Assembly: GCA_034336665.1 (NCBI GenBank)
Contig: CM067592.1
Coordinates: 28,059,819 to 28,123,818, forward strand
Source of the DNA: Luscinia megarhynchos
Taxonomy: Eukaryota; Chordata; Aves; Passeriformes; Turdidae
Length of the DNA stretch: 64,000 bases
Reading direction: 5' to 3'
Positions 24,255 to 38,330 of the stretch are shown here, in pieces; position 1 is the stretch's first letter; the number at the start of each line of letters is the position of its first letter. Under the pieces are notes generated by a model that was not told where the DNA came from, ran no database searches, and was given only the letters and a program-made list of their open reading frames with translations. A program made the translations under genes and the position numbers.

Positions 24255-25800
24255 AAAGCTAACCTGTCATACAGTGGGATGGCTCCTATGACTGGAGCAA
24301 TGGAATGGAAGGCTTAAGGCTTTTAGGTAAAAACAGCTAGGGATATGAGAGGCAGGTAGAGTCCCATGAGACAGAGCCCTAGAGGGCAGAGGGGGACAAG
24401 AATGCTGGCTGATATTCAAGGATCACATCCTCCAAGCTCAGAAGAGAAGCATCCTGATAAGAAGGAAATTGGATAAAAATACCAGAAAGCCTCCATGAAT
24501 GAATAAGAAGCTGCCAAGAAAAGTCAGAGCAAGAAATGAAGTTTTTATGAAGTGGAAATGGAGAGAGATGGCCTCAGAAGAATACTGGAAAATTGTGTGG
24601 GAAGCTAGGGATTAGGTTAGGAAAGCCAAGGCCCACTTAGAATTGAGTCTGGCCACAGATATCAAAGACAACAGGAAGGACTTCTATAGGTACATTGCAA
24701 ACAAAAGGAAGACTAGGGATAGTGTGGACTCCAAAAGGAAAGAAGAGACCTAGCTACAAAGAGAAGGCTGAGATTCTCAATGACTTCTGTGCCATGGTAC
24801 TCAATGGCAAGTGCTCCAGCCATGCTGGCCAAGATGAGAAAGAGACTGGGAGAATGAAGACCCTGAGTCCACTTTAGGAGAAGATCAGGCTCTCGACCAT
24901 CCTAGGAATCTGAGTATGCAGAAGTCCATAGGACCTGATGAGACTGATCTGTGCATCCTGAGCTATCCAGTAGATGAAGTTGTGTCCTGGATTGAAGCAG
25001 AAGCTTCTCCTTTAAATGGAGAATGTAAACTTCCTTCCTCCAAAGTATTATTATAATTTCTAAATTAAGGGGCTCTCTAAGGGAATTAGGAATAACAGTT
25101 CTTTAGTAGGAAAATTAAAATAGAAATACAGTGTTACAAAGAACAATTCCAAAACACTGACAGAGTCAGAACACAACCTGACACCCTGTCAGTCAGGGCG
25201 TTGGTAGAAGTCCCATTAAATGGTGGCTGCATTGCTCCTGCAGTGGCAAGTGTGGTTCAGCTGAAGCAGTGGTCTTGTAGAGGAATGCAGTTTTCCTCTA
25301 AAGGTCCAGGGATGATGTGGAAAAGGTCCAGTTTTCCTCTGGAATACAGCGGAAAGACGGTAACTTGCTGTCCAAACTCTCGTTTTTTTATCTAGGTAGG
25401 AAAGGCTTGGCTCCTCCCCCTGACTGGATCATCTCCCAATGGCATGATGTAATTTTACATTCAGTAAATTCAGTCATGCAGTGGGACTTAATGGCCCATT
25501 AACAGACAGTATCTCCCTGGAGGGAGGATGGGTTGTGGAAAAGATAAAAATGACTGGCCCATCTTGTCTTCAAGATGGCCCATTAGCAGATAGTATGTGC
25601 CACGGAGATAAGGATCACTGCCCCAGCCAGCTTTAACAGATGGTTATAGAATACACATTTATGGCCACATCAACTCAACAAAAGTTGCTAAGACACTATT
25701 CATCATTTTTGAAAAAGCAGCAGTCAGTGAAACTCCAAATAACTGGAAAAAGGGAAATATAACCCAAATTTTTTAAAAGAACTATGCATTAAGAAATGAC
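24255..25800 (+). mobile_element. CR1 LINE fragment (ORF2 endonuclease to linker), interrupted by an LTR
   Basis: A short endonuclease piece (GGATGGCTCCTATGACTGG, 24277-24295) is followed after a deletion by the linker before the reverse transcriptase. One frame near 24621-24717 encodes [20 protein letters not shown], then FYRYIANKR, typical of CR1. It continues to GATGAAGT at 24973-24980, is interrupted by the LTR at 24981-25680, and resumes at 25681 with AAAGTTGCTAAGACACTATT. It fades out near 25800 in an AAATTTTTTAAAAG-like segment. It is decayed by stops and frameshifts. Confidence 0.9.
24981..25680 (-). mobile_element. Solo LTR (700 bp, ERVL-like) nested in CR1
   Basis: It begins TGTGTCC and ends CTCAACA, so it has TG...CA termini. 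It is flanked by GAAGT (24976-24980) and AAAGT (25681-25685), a 5-bp target duplication with one mismatch, as is usual for ERVL elements. The CR1 sequence is continuous once it is removed. I assign minus orientation because the reverse strand resembles a songbird LTR family that I recall. No internal retroviral genes are present, so it is a recombined solo copy. Orientation is less certain than the boundaries. Confidence 0.82.
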
Positions 25801-28800
25801 ATAAAATACGTTTTGTAAATCTCTACATGCTATCTGCTTTACAGAAAATATGCCAATAAAATGCAGTTTTATGATTCCCGAGTAATTACATGGTGAGTTA
25901 GTGGCATGACTTACAATAAAGTGTCAAAGCTCTAAGTTTACAAGACCTATGTTCTCATCAATGGAAAAATCCTTCCATTCATATACTCAAAATCTTACAT
26001 GTACTCTTTTAAAAGTGAATAAAAACTATCACTTCTGCTGTTCAACAGCAGACTGCAGATTCAACATTCTGTTGTCCTTACTGTATCTGTCATTCATTTA
26101 AAGAAATTCAGGTTTTTCAGGTAAAATCGAAAACATATGCAGGACTAAAAGGGACTATTACTGGAACTGACAGTTGCAAGTATCAGGCAGGATTGAATAA
26201 AATTTATTTTGTATCTGAAATGAAAATACTTGCTTGGCAGAAGGCTTACGCTATTCAGCATCTTACTGCATTTCTAAATCCTTCCCTCTAAAGTGCACCA
26301 CAAACTTTAAAATCTGTTAAATTGCAACACTGTGATGTGTGGCTGACACAGATAATAGCAACCCTGTGGGTGACAGTGAACTGACAGTCAATTGACTGCT
26401 GTCGCCCCACGGTGATGATTAACAGAGGGGAACCAAACTGAAGTCCCCTCAAAATGTCTTTAGCCACACACAAACAAAATCACATTAAGTTTTGCAAAGA
26501 CCCGAGGGTTTAGAAACTTCTATGAAATGAATTATGAAATAATTCTCTTGATTTAATGCATAGCATAAAGTGACTGTAGCTAAAAAACATACAATCTTTC
26601 AAGTATTTTGGTTCTAAGGCAAAGCAATGTCTGTTTTCTTTACTGGTGATGGCTTAGGAGCAGTAAAGTTTCTGGTAGTTAGTCCAGGCTCCTCCTTAAT
26701 AGAGTTAGCAACTACCACAGACTAAATTCCTCTGAATTTAATTGACCTGTTCCAGCTGTTTATACCAGGCATATTTAATCATATGCAACTTCTATGCAAC
26801 TACAGTTGTATTTAATTTTTGTACATTTTGTATTTAATTTTATACTCTTAGTTAGAAGGTATGTTTTGAATCAGACTATGGAATTCACATGGCACAAAGA
26901 AGTAAACCCATTTTGTCATATCATTTGAGAATGTTACCTTTCTGGGTGCAAGTAAGGCAACAAAGGAATAAAACTGTAATAAGGAATGAGGGGGTAGATT
27001 TGTCTGAGTTAACAATATCCTCCATTGTTTGTAATATAGAAACACTAATTTGGTGAGGTACGTATCAGCAACCTGATTTACGAAAAATTATTATCCCTTA
27101 AATGGAATGGTCAGACCAGGCTGCTTGTTTAATCTTGCTTACATTTTAGGTCTCACCACTGACTTGTTCAACAAACAAAGGACAAACTCTCATCATCCTA
27201 ATTTCACAGTTTTTAAGAGAGACAATACATTTCACCTCAACACAGCATCTGGAGACTGAAAAGTTACTGGCAATGCTGTTTAGGTCACTGAAGAAGACTC
27301 CATTATCAAACTAACGCCCTAAAAGAATGTTTTATTCCTCACACTGGTGTTCTCTATACTGAGAGCTTTGTTACATTTCCCTGTCAATGGGTCTTCAGTG
27401 CTGCTCTGAGAAAGCAGTGGATGAGATGGCAGCTTAGACTGTGTGTGTATTTGATCATCTGTCTCTTTGGAGAGACAGCTAACAAGAATTGGATTTGACA
27501 CGTTCCACCAAGACCACAGCTTCTGTCAAGTGGACACCTGTCTGTCAGAAACAGCAATATGACTGCAAAATGAAGTACACACGATTCAGTTCAATAGTTA
27601 CACCCCCTTACCAAATTAACAGCAATTAGAATCAGTAGCTTTTGAAATTGATCTGCTCCCCACTTCCATTTTGTTACCAGGATTTTCCGTATCTCGTGAG
27701 GAATTTGCTTCAATTCAATGTCAATAAGATTAGAACTTTTCATCAGGTTTGGTGTTTTGTTAAGTGTGCCTTAGAAGTTTGGGGTTGTAACTTAGTAATG
27801 TACCTGACGCGCTGTTTAACTTTACTAAGAATCAGTGAAAAGTGATGAATACATTTAGAAGAGATTCTGTTGAGATTATTGGATTTATTTTGTCTGAATT
27901 TTGAACATTCTTAAGAGCAGTGAAAACATTCTCCTTTACAAGGCAGCAACACAAGTTACACAATAGGAAAGATAACATGCTTCAGAATATATTCAAACCT
28001 GCCTTATTTCCTCACATTTTTGTTTTCTTCCCTTAGGCAAAAAACTCTACTTGTGATACAAAACACAATCTTCACAGATTTCAGTACACCAAACAAAGGA
28101 AAAGGTAGATTAATTAAATGTAAGTTGGTAGTGTAGTATTTGTAGTTGCAATTTCCTGGAAGCTTTTCCTTATTGCATTTATTTATAAATAGACCAGCTT
28201 TGCTTAATTAATATGATATTCCCACAAAGGAAAAAAGAATAGAGACTTTACTCAGCCATGAATGAAGTTCATAAAGAAGGGTATTAATTTATGAGATGAA
28301 TATTACTAGCTGTTGAAGAAAGCAAGGTGACTGACTAGATTGCTCTTTATATCAATGTCTCTTAGACAGACTAGATGCCTTCACACCAAAAACCTGTATT
28401 GTTTTTTCATCAGCAAACCAAGCTTTTGTGCATTCAGAGGAACGCCTGAGGTTTTGTATTCAGCCGTGTGCGTGGCTGACTAGATGCAAAGAACATCCCT
28501 TAAGTTCTGTCTGCCAGTGGTGGTACCAGATCAGAACTCAGACTCTACACATGAAGCACAAAGAATGCTCATGCACGTGTACACTTCTAGCTATACACAG
28601 ATGAATGCTGGCCATCTCCAATGGTTTCTGTATTCACTTTTCCTCTATCACTCCATAGTAATTGTTTCACTTCTCCTAAAATAATTTTCTTTATGTTACA
28701 TGTATTTTTTTACACCCCTGTTACACGTAGCAAATACCACAAAACTCTGCCTCACTGACACTTTAAAAAGCCACTTTGAATACTAGACCCTAAGGATTTA

Positions 28801-31800
28801 ATGAGCTTAAAGTTTTCTATACCACATGTGCAAGGCTTTGTGTGTTAGGTTCACGCAGAATAAAAACTGTCGTTGAAATTTTAAACCCAAGAGACAAGTC
28901 ATCAATTTTGGACACTTACTTTTTCCATTTAAATTTTTTGACTATGACCATACCCACATCAAACTGTGTCAGTCAGAATTCCAAATATTTTACAACACTA
29001 AAGTGAGTTTGGGGTCTTCTCTGTTCTTTCCAAAGCGTCACTGATATAAAAGGGAAAATTAAACAATTTCTTTTTAAGTTCATTTTACACAAACAAGAGT
29101 ACTATGCATATTTATTTTCTTTGCATAAAATGCAGTGCATCCATGACCAGTCATCACTCAGAAAAACACTTTATTGATTTCCTTCACTGTGAAGGTGCCA
29201 ATTTCAGTGGCAAGATTCAGTTGTGTAAGAAACAAGTGTGGGTAAAACCTGTGAGGGGTGTTTTTGTCTCTTGTTGATCTGTGCTCTTTCAGAAGCCTGG
29301 CTTGAACTCCCAGACAGGGATCTCAGGCAGAGAAAAGGACTGATAGCACAAGTGGCACATAGAAGTTGATAGTGAGTGGACAGGTAAATGATGCTCTAGA
29401 AAGTAGCGGCTGAAGACTTAGAAGAGATGAAGCAGTTACTGAGCAATGTAGGATACTGTATTTTTTGTAACCTGAACAGTTGAAACAGATTTTATCAACT
29501 CTTTTATGACCCAGTACTGGCTTCAAATGTTGTCTCTATGTAACTATAAAGGAGGTGGATCCATATCCCTGTGGAAACTCAGTTTCTTCTGAAGCCTGTA
29601 AAAATCCTGGCTGAAAGCAAATGCATGACTAAGTCTTAGCTAAGTCCCATGGAACAACACCAGACGTTTTAGAAAAGAAATTCAAAACTCAGCTGATACT
29701 TTTACTCAAAAGCATAAGATAATGAAGTAGGAACTAATTCAGGGAAATCCTGTGACCTCTATTATACAGCAGGCCAGACTAAATAGTCTTACTAGTCCCT
29801 TATGGCTTTAAAACCTGTGGCCTCAGGAGAACTGAGTCGCTGCATCTGCAACTGACTCACTGTACAACTGTATACTACCTTTTCTATTTCTCCATGCAAG
29901 GAAGTGTATTATTCCTGATACTGTTTTACAAAGACGCTTTTAATCAATGATGGTATATTGTTCTAAACATGTCAAAGATTTTTAAGTAAATAGTAACAAC
30001 AATGCATTACCAAAAGAGGCTTCAAGAACGTAAGTCATGCATGATAAAATTTTACTCTTGTTCACAGCTGCTTAATAAAAGTAACCATGTAGGTAGTATT
30101 GCTCTTTTAAGAGAAAACAAATGAGAGGAAGGCCGCCTGCCAAATTCATCCTTGAATTTCCTGTGGCTTATCCATACAATAAACACCAAAACATTTACAT
30201 TAAAAATTCCTGTTTTATTAAAAATACAACCTCATGCAATTTCTATTAAAAAAAAGATTGTTAAGCATAATGACACTTTCAAAGTAATTCCTGCAATTGC
30301 AGAATACCTTGTTTTTCAAAAACTGCTTTGTGTGTGATAAAATAGGCCGAACCAAAAAAGGTCCAGAGAAAAAAAGCGCAACATCTTTTATCTGTAGTAC
30401 ATGCCAGTATATTAAAATTATTATTTTTCCTAGCTTTCTTTGTTTTAAATCCTAAAATTGACCAAAAGAAGTATTAAATGACAGTCACTGAGCTAATGCA
30501 GTATTATAATTATTAATTTAGGTTCCACCACAAATTTTAAGCACTCCATAGATCATAATGAATCAAGGCCCATATGTGAATACTTATAAAACACCTGAGA
30601 GTGTAAAGAAATAGGTAATTTTTATTACCAGCATAACATGACAGTAAGCTACAGGAAAAAAAACCCAAAAACCTGTAAGTTTTCCAGTTTTTTACCAACT
30701 ATGTCTTTTCCTACAGTAGGAAATTGGCTATATGGAAAACCAATGGGAAGGCTTTCAACTACCAGTTAGCACTGAAACAGACACATCTAAATTACTTTTT
30801 ACCAGACAGTCTCACCAACAGATGACTGCTGCATTAAGTATGTGTAAATTCTCTAGACAACAGAAGTAAGTGGTAAGATGGCCTCCAGCACCAAGAGCAT
30901 CCAGGTCTAGCAGTTCCTCTGACCAGCTGGTCCACAGCTGAACAGAAGGAAGCTTTTCCATGTCCCCTAGTCCTCACAGCAGCAACTGTGCTAACAGAAC
31001 CTCTCTGCCTCTGTGCTTTCATAATCAGGAACAGAAAGCAACAATTCATAAACCGAAACAAACATCATAAAAATCATGGGGGAAAATCTAAGAGTTGAGG
31101 ATGGCAATGCCAAAGAATCACTCAATTAATTCCGAACACTCAAGAGTTTTACATGAGAAAACTGCTTAGAGAACTGAAAACAAAACTTTGACCTCTGGCA
31201 AAGCAATTCTGTTATGAATATCTGTCTCTGACTTAACAGTTCCAGGTTTTTACTTTAGTAAGTAGACAGACCACAAAGTTATTATCACAGCTTTGTCACA
31301 TTCCACATTTTTTAGCCTCTCCCTCTGATAAGCTGTTTTATAATATCTTTCTACTTAAGGCTCAAAATTCATGAGTTTTCTTGTTTCCAAAGAGAAGTCT
31401 CACAGTTTAAAACACTTCTCCTCCATCAGTAGTATTATTTAAATCATTATTTCCTCAGTGAAAATCCATTGACAAAAGAGGGTATCTTTTTCTCCATGAG
31501 CATTACAATAGAGGTGCATGCTGTAATTCAGGTAGGCTTGTTAAAACTTCTGCCATTAGTTCCAATATTATGGATCCTAACAAGACATACAATTTTTTTG
31601 TAGTGAAAGACAGTGTTCTGCAAGTGGATTGGAGTAACAAACAAATAAAAAGTGCCTATAGCAAGAAGTATAATATAAATATTTCAGGTCTAGAGCTAAA
31701 TATAGATTAAAGGATCTAATTGGTGTAAGGTTCTTTTAACCAAAAAGCTTTCAGCAGGAAAAAATGCAGCAGTAAAACACACAGACCTTACTGCTGTAGC

Positions 31801-33547
31801 ACACTGCAGAGTCTAAGCTATGACAATAAATATATTAGGGGGAGGTAGATTGTATTAATAATAGCAACAGAATTATTTTGGTTTCTTTTTTTGCCAATAA
31901 TAACCCCAAAGTAAAGCTCTTAAGTTTACTTCATAGCTGTTGCTGTTTTCCAAATCTCTTTTCATCATTTATACTCTGATGTGCTTTTTTTTTTTCCCCT
32001 TTTAACTCAGTGTTGTGATGGAATCAATACAAAACTGCTCTTAACATATCTGTCTCTGACCTGTGTTTGTTTTAAGCTATATCATTCATAATGGTGATCG
32101 ATGGGTAATGCTATTCCTCTTTCTCCACAAAAAGCATGGAGCATAAAAAGTGCATATATTTTATGCCCAAGGTCAGGATAAAATTAATGGATAAGCACTA
32201 GATAAAATGGAGTTCAAGCTGAATGGGCTGAGTGCTCTCTACAGGGTACAGCCAAGGCAGGCAGTACAAAGCCCATTATACTCAAATGTTCTTGAAGCAT
32301 TTCAGAAGTGAAATTGTTTCCACAGGCTAATGCATAAAAGTATGAAGCTTTAACTTTTCTGTTTCACAGATAGCCTACAGATATTGGGCAAGTGTTCCTA
32401 TTCAGGATTTTATTTAGCATATTCCATTTATCATTCTTTACCTTAAGCCATAAACCCATTTGGTGTTTATGACTAAAGTTGTACAAGCTATGTTTATTTG
32501 TCATTAGTGAACTTTACTTCATAGACTTTTCTATTCATGCTCTCCCAAGATCCCTGTCAAGATAACAAGTGAACAATAGAGCCTCTAAAAAACAACAAGC
32601 ACACATACAGAAAATCCCATAAAATTCAATAAATAAAGGAATGGAATCAGCATGTAAGTATGTAAATTATCACTTACTATCAAATATGGTTTAATAATCA
32701 AGAAATGATAACATAAACAGTTTTTTTTTACAAATATAAATTAAAATTGGATTTCAATTCAACCAGATGACAGGAATGGTAGAAGGAATGACAAAAATAA
32801 AACTGTGAGAGCATTAGCTACTCTGCTATTACAGACTTAGCTACTTAATATTTTCTCTCCTTACCCTGGTTATTCTACCTAACAAAATGCTCCTTTATGT
32901 CAAGAAATTTGCTCCAGTATTGGAAGAGTAAACTTCAAACAGGATGCACACTCCATGTGAATGATGTGGAAGTGCCTGAATAGAGACACACAACACAGGT
33001 TCTGCAAAACATAGTGTAGCTATTTTAAGAAATACTGTAATCATGCCATATGCATCTATTAAAAATACTGTTCTGGGGTTTTATCTGAACATGTTTCAGC
33101 ATTCATTCCCTTCTTATTCCCTTCTTATAATCTAAAGTTAAGAGAAAATGAAACCAAGAGCAGCTGAGCATGGATTTACAATGACAACATTACTACTGAC
33201 CATATCATTGTTTTCATCTGTTAATAATTTTTTGGAAAAAGATCAAGGTAAAAATACAACACTGAGCATCAAATTACATAACAGAGATCTTCAGAAAGAA
33301 GTTGGATTAGAACATGGCACTATTTTCCCACAGCCTGTGCTCTTAGTCCTTGCTGCTCATACTTGTCTAAGGCAACTTAGCTTCTAGTGCAAAGATAGGA
33401 ATATGAGCTACCAATTACCTACACCTAACTGTATGCCTTGTTATTTATGTCCAATAAAATCTCACACTGTATTGCTAAAGTAAAAAAAAGAGGGAAAAGC
33501 GTGTAAACAGTCCAGTGTTGAAAAAGCAGGCTAAGATGGACTTCCCT
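25801..33547. other. Intron sequence, nothing recognised
   Basis: About 7.7 kb, AT-rich. Only short open frames without family features. No RNA gene, repeat family or exon was recognised. Confidence 0.5.
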
Positions 33548-33655
33548 TAAAAAAACTCCCAAAAAAATCCCAAAAAAACCCAAAACCCCCCCAAAAACCA
33601 AAACCAAAACCAAAACCAAAAGAACCCTCAAAAAACCCAACAAAAACCACCCCCT
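33548..33655. repeat. A/C-rich simple repeat, (CCAAAA)n-like
   Basis: Runs of AAAAAAACCC pass into four to five CCAAAA units (33596-33621) and more A/C-rich sequence. It lies about 35 bp before an LTR. Confidence 0.85.
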
Positions 33656-33688
33656 TAAACAGGGAGTGGGGAACCTCAGCAACATGTG

Positions 33689-34271
33689 TGCACTGCTTTT
33701 GGCTAGCACAGACTTAATTTTCTTAACAGTGGCTGCTATGGGATTGTGTTTTGGATTTGTGCTGAAAACAGAGTTGATAATATAAAGATGATTTTGTTAT
33801 TACTGTGCAGTGACTACATATTGTCAATGCCTGCTTCTTGTAGTGCTCCACCAGTGAGGAGACTGGGCGTGCACAAAAAGCTGGGAGGAGACAGAGCCAG
33901 GAGAGCTGACTCCAGCTGACCACAGGGATGTTCCAGACCATACAGCATCATGCTCAGTACATAAAGCTCATGAGGGACCAGGGAATAGGGATGACCTTGG
34001 GAGTAACTGGGTTTGTCTTCCTAAGGCACCATTACACATGACAGAGTTCTGCTTTTCTGAAGTTGGACGAGCACCTGCCTGCCCATTGGAAGGGAGGAAT
34101 TAATGCATTGATTTGCTCTGTTTATGTGCAAAGCTTTTGCTTTTCCAATTAAACTGTCTTTGCCACAATACCTAAGTTTTCTCATTTTCACTCTTCCATT
34201 TCTCTCACAAATCCCACTAGTGGGGGAATGAGCAGGCAGGCTTAAATGCTGGCTGGGGTTAAATCATAAAA
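33689..34271 (+). mobile_element. Avian endogenous-retrovirus LTR, near full length
   Basis: It matches, along its whole length, a common bird LTR that I recall: a start at about TGCACTGCTTTTGG, then TTAATTTTCTTAACAGTGGC, GTGTTTTGGATTTGTGCTGA, a TATA-like GTACATAAAGC (33957-33967) after ATGCTCAGTAC, an ATTAAA poly(A) signal (34148-34153), and the end GGCTGGGGTTAAATCATAAA. No matching target duplication could be confirmed, probably because of age. It contains no retroviral genes and lies antisense to PTPRD. Boundaries are accurate to a few bases. Confidence 0.85.
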
Positions 34272-36078
34272 ATCCCAAAATGAAAACAAATAAAGAAGCA
34301 AATTCTGTAAATCCAGAGATCACACTATGAGACATGAATGTTGAATCCTCAGTATTATGGCACCTCACCCAAAGTTTTTAGCAGGATATAACTCCATAGC
34401 ATTCACATGCCTTTCACTGCTGTTATACTGGGCTATCTACCTCAAACATGCAAACAATTCATTTATATACTTGGTGGTGGGCTGCTGGGTACCCAAATGC
34501 CTTTATTATATCTAGGCAGAGATGGTTTTGTTCTGCCAAAGTACAGTTTTAAGTTTATCTGATTCAGACATATATTTATGAAAAGGGTTTACTTTATGCC
34601 CAAGTGTATTTATGTGCTATTTTTTTATCAGTCTTTGGTCTGTGCTTTGACTACTTGCTAAAGTAAACTGCAGAGCAAAATAAAACACTAATGATGCAGC
34701 TGAACTTTAGTCTTGGAATTCTGGATTATTTTTGAATTCCTTAAGAAATCAGAAGGTCAGAATGGGATGATACACTCATGTTTCTCGCTGATGTGAATTG
34801 GTCTCAGAGTGCATTTAAGTAATCTGTTTTACTGTTTATAAATAAAACATTTTCAGCAGGCCTCTAAATAATGAAAATAAACTGGATTGACATACAGCCT
34901 CTAGACTATAATCAACTGTGCCTACTTTACCTTACAAGACCATTACTTTGGTACATTTTATTTATGCCAAGCATTTAATGGTAATTGTTTATTACTGTGA
35001 TTAAACCCCAATGAGCAAAATCAAGATATTGCATTAGTTGACTTTGTATTTGTATTAGTCAAAAAAATTTTAAACATTCTAATTCTTTAATCTCTAAATA
35101 TGCTTTTTTTGATAGATATTGTACATCAGTACTAAGGAGTTCTTCACAAGGTTACAGAACCATGCTGCACTCTTCAATGTATGATGATGACCTTTGACAC
35201 AAGAGCCTTAGGGCAAATTTAATTTTCCCAGAACAAGAAGCTTTCACCAAATCTTATAGATTTCACTCACTGCAAATAGAATCCAGGAAAACTATTCTGG
35301 ATTCGATTTTTCATGTGTAAATTCATTTTCACCAGAGGAGTATTCAGCATCCAAGGCCAGAGTATAAAAACGTTATAAGGCAACCGTTTCTAGAATATAC
35401 AATGAAAGTAAAGAACTCATAGAAGAATCTAGAAATAATGTGACTTCCCCACTATGGTGCAGCAAGAAAGGCATGAAGTTCTGGAGGACCTTGACTACAA
35501 TCTTGAGTGCTATTCCTTCAACTGACAACTTAGGATGAAATAAGTGTGTTCAAAATACTTTTTGAGAACTAATTTAGGATGACACTAAAAAATGCCATTA
35601 ATAGGAACTGCATAATTATTTACATTTCCAAAAGATTTATTTAGATCATGAGCATTATATTCTATTTTCTTATTCATTCAATTAAGAATAAGTAACAGTA
35701 TTACCTTTCCATGAGAACTTTGTAACTACAAACTTTTTTCTGCTTCTACCAAACCCAGTTATCTTTTCCATCTAGAATTTGTCTGACAGCACCTCCCAAC
35801 AGGTGCTAAAGCTAAATAATTCCACAGATCTTCCTGTACCAATTTCTCTTCAGCAGTTCTATGCCACAATAAATGTAAATGAGAGAGGCAATCTGGAAGT
35901 GGAAATATTGTTTATAGAGTGTTTCAGATGCAAGAAGTGTCTTATTCAAATAAATAGATTGTATACATTTAGCAATCTATCCAAGCACAATTTAAGTCTT
36001 TTGTCTGAATGAATGAATTATTACTGAAGTAAGATGTACAAAAGTTCATAATATTTTTAAATTCTTTTCCATTATCTT
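34272..36078. other. Intron sequence, nothing recognised
   Basis: AT-rich stretch between an LTR and a CR1; no exon or repeat recognised. Confidence 0.55.
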
Positions 36079-36720
36079 AGAATCATAGCACGTTTAAGGG
36101 CATGGAATGGACTGTAAAGATCATATAGCCACAAACCCCTTGTCATGAGAAGGGACACAATCCACTAGACCAGGTTGCTCAAAGTCCCATCCAACCTAGT
36201 TTTGAACACTCCTGGGGCTGGGGAATCCATAACCTCCAGAACACCCTGTTTCAATGCCTCACCATTCTCACAGTAAAGAATTTCTTCCTAATATAATATC
36301 TAAATTTCCCCTATTTCTACTTGAAGCCATTCCTACTTGTCCTGTCACTGCAGTCACCTCATGAAGAGTCCCTCTCCACCTTCCCTACAGGCCCCTTCAG
36401 ATACTGAAGCTGCTGTGTGGTTTCCACACAACCTTCTCTTCTCCAGGCAGAGCACACACAACTTTCTCAGTCTGTCCTTATAAGAGAAGTGCTCCAGTCC
36501 TCTTATCAACCTCATGCCCTTCTCTGGACTCACTCCAGCAGGTCCATGTCATTCCTGTGCTGGGACCCCAGGGCTGGATGCAGCACTGCAGGTGAGGTCT
36601 CAGCAGAGCAAAGGGGCAGAATCCCCTCCATGGCCCTGCTGCTCTGGATGCAGCCCAGGACACGTTTGGCTTTCTGAGCTACAAGCACACACTGATGGCT
36701 CATTATTCATGAACTACCTG
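36079..36720 (-). mobile_element. CR1 LINE 3' fragment, minus orientation
   Basis: It opens with AGAATCATAGCACGTTTAAG and runs through CCACTAGACCAGGTTGCTCA, CACTCCTGGGGCTGGGGAAT, GGACTCACTCCAGCAGGTCC and CAGCACTGCAGGTGAGGTCT, the usual CR1 3' region in reverse. It is 5'-truncated, with the right end approximate. Open frames here (36417-36741) are translations of the repeat. Confidence 0.92.
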
Positions 36721-37523
36721 AACTGCTTTTCCATCAGGTGACAAACACAGAAATATCTCAGACCCTGACTCACAAGGCGTCATTTCAGTACTGGAGGTTT
36801 GGATTAGGCACTTTTCATGTATGCAAGAAAGAAGACTTTCTCTCCCTTTGAACTATAGTACACTGATGACCTATGGTTTGTTCACCAAAAGGCCATTATA
36901 ATTGATTCTTAATATATCAAACTCTTTCATGCAGGCAGAGCCACTTACATGCAGATTGATTTCTCTTTTCAAAAGTCATACACTAATTTTTAAAAACACA
37001 GGATTATTTTTTCCAACGTAGAGAAGACAGAGCGATACAGAAATAACAACACAGAAGTAGAAATATTCTGACTAGCATCATTTTGACAAAATTGCTTTCA
37101 AAGATGTTACAGGAGGTCTTTATAGGGGGGTGTGAAACCAATTCAAGGAAATAACTGTGTTCATATGGCAAACAGAGCGACTGCACAGTTACTAAGGTGT
37201 TGCCTGTGTCAGTCATGCTGCTAGAGGTTAACTCCTCATAATAAACAACAGAGATAATAAACATTATCAACCTCCTACTCGAACACAGCCATCTTTCTTC
37301 TCTGCACGACGTCAGAACAAGGTGAAGACCCCAACTACTCACCATCTTTTACCCTTTCCTTAGTGATTTTGTTTCTGTAGATATGTTCTTACTGTTGGAT
37401 GTGACCTGAACTGCTGAAAACCAGTTTTGTCCTCAGAGAAAGAAGCAAAAAATGACTGACTACTGATCTGGAAACTGGTTTGCTAAAGTTAAGTGGGAAT
37501 AGGCACAATCAGCTATGGCTTTA

Positions 37524-37550
37524 GCACACACACACACACACGCACACACA
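37524..37550. repeat. (CA)n microsatellite
   Basis: CACACA repeated, with one CG interruption. Confidence 0.92.
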
Positions 37551-38260
37551 AAAAGCCTCAACTCAAACACCTTTAAAGAAACATCAAGTAATCAAAATAA
37601 TATAAACCCTATCAATAAAGTATCCATTAAAACAAGCTCAACACAATTTTTATAACACTGAAGTGAATGCAGGAATACTGGTATAAATTACCCACAAATG
37701 TACATAAATTTATTTCTGAACCCCATTTCTTAATATTTCCATTATTTTTGATGTAGGAAATCATAATAAAACACCAGATGACCAACCCAGAAATCTCATA
37801 CACATTAAATCACTAAAGGAGAATGGGGGCAAAGTCTAAGAGCAATTTGAGAAATTTAATTCCCACTGAAAGGTTGTAACACTTCAAAGAGACCAACCTC
37901 TCTTTTCATGGGTGTCAAAGATTACAGAATTCTGTGAATACATGTAAGATTTAATGTAAATATAAGCAAAAGCTTTGGGCAGTCCATGAATCCCTGCAAA
38001 ATTCAGTTTTTACTTCAGAGAAGCAATTTTCCAGCTTTTGAAGATACAAAGAGAAAACTGCATAGGTCACCACTATGTAATACAAATTTAATAAAATAAC
38101 AAAACCATAAAACCAATTAAAATGTTGGTTCTAAAAAACCAGTATTTTTAAGAGAAGGTCAACCTTTTCAGGGACTCCCTAATTGAATCAGATGGTCAAT
38201 ATTGACTATGTTTTCTATGGAAAAGCAAGGTGTGAGAGGTCCAAAGAACATAACATTTTA

Positions 38261-38330
38261 ATTTAAATGCATTTAAATGCATGAGAGACAGACAGACACA
38301 CAGACATACATACACACAAACAGACATAGG
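38261..38330. repeat. Short tandem and low-complexity repeats
   Basis: Two copies of ATTTAAATGC are followed by a degenerate GACAGACA/CATACATA run. Confidence 0.8.

Noticed and set aside
33548..33655. Repeated CCAAAA considered as telomere-like or CRISPR-like array
   Set aside because: Units are irregular, there are no unique spacers, and it does not match the TTAGGG telomere unit; it is a simple repeat.
37004..37345. 113-aa minus-strand open frame
   Set aside because: No family features; the hydrophobic end reflects T-rich codons.
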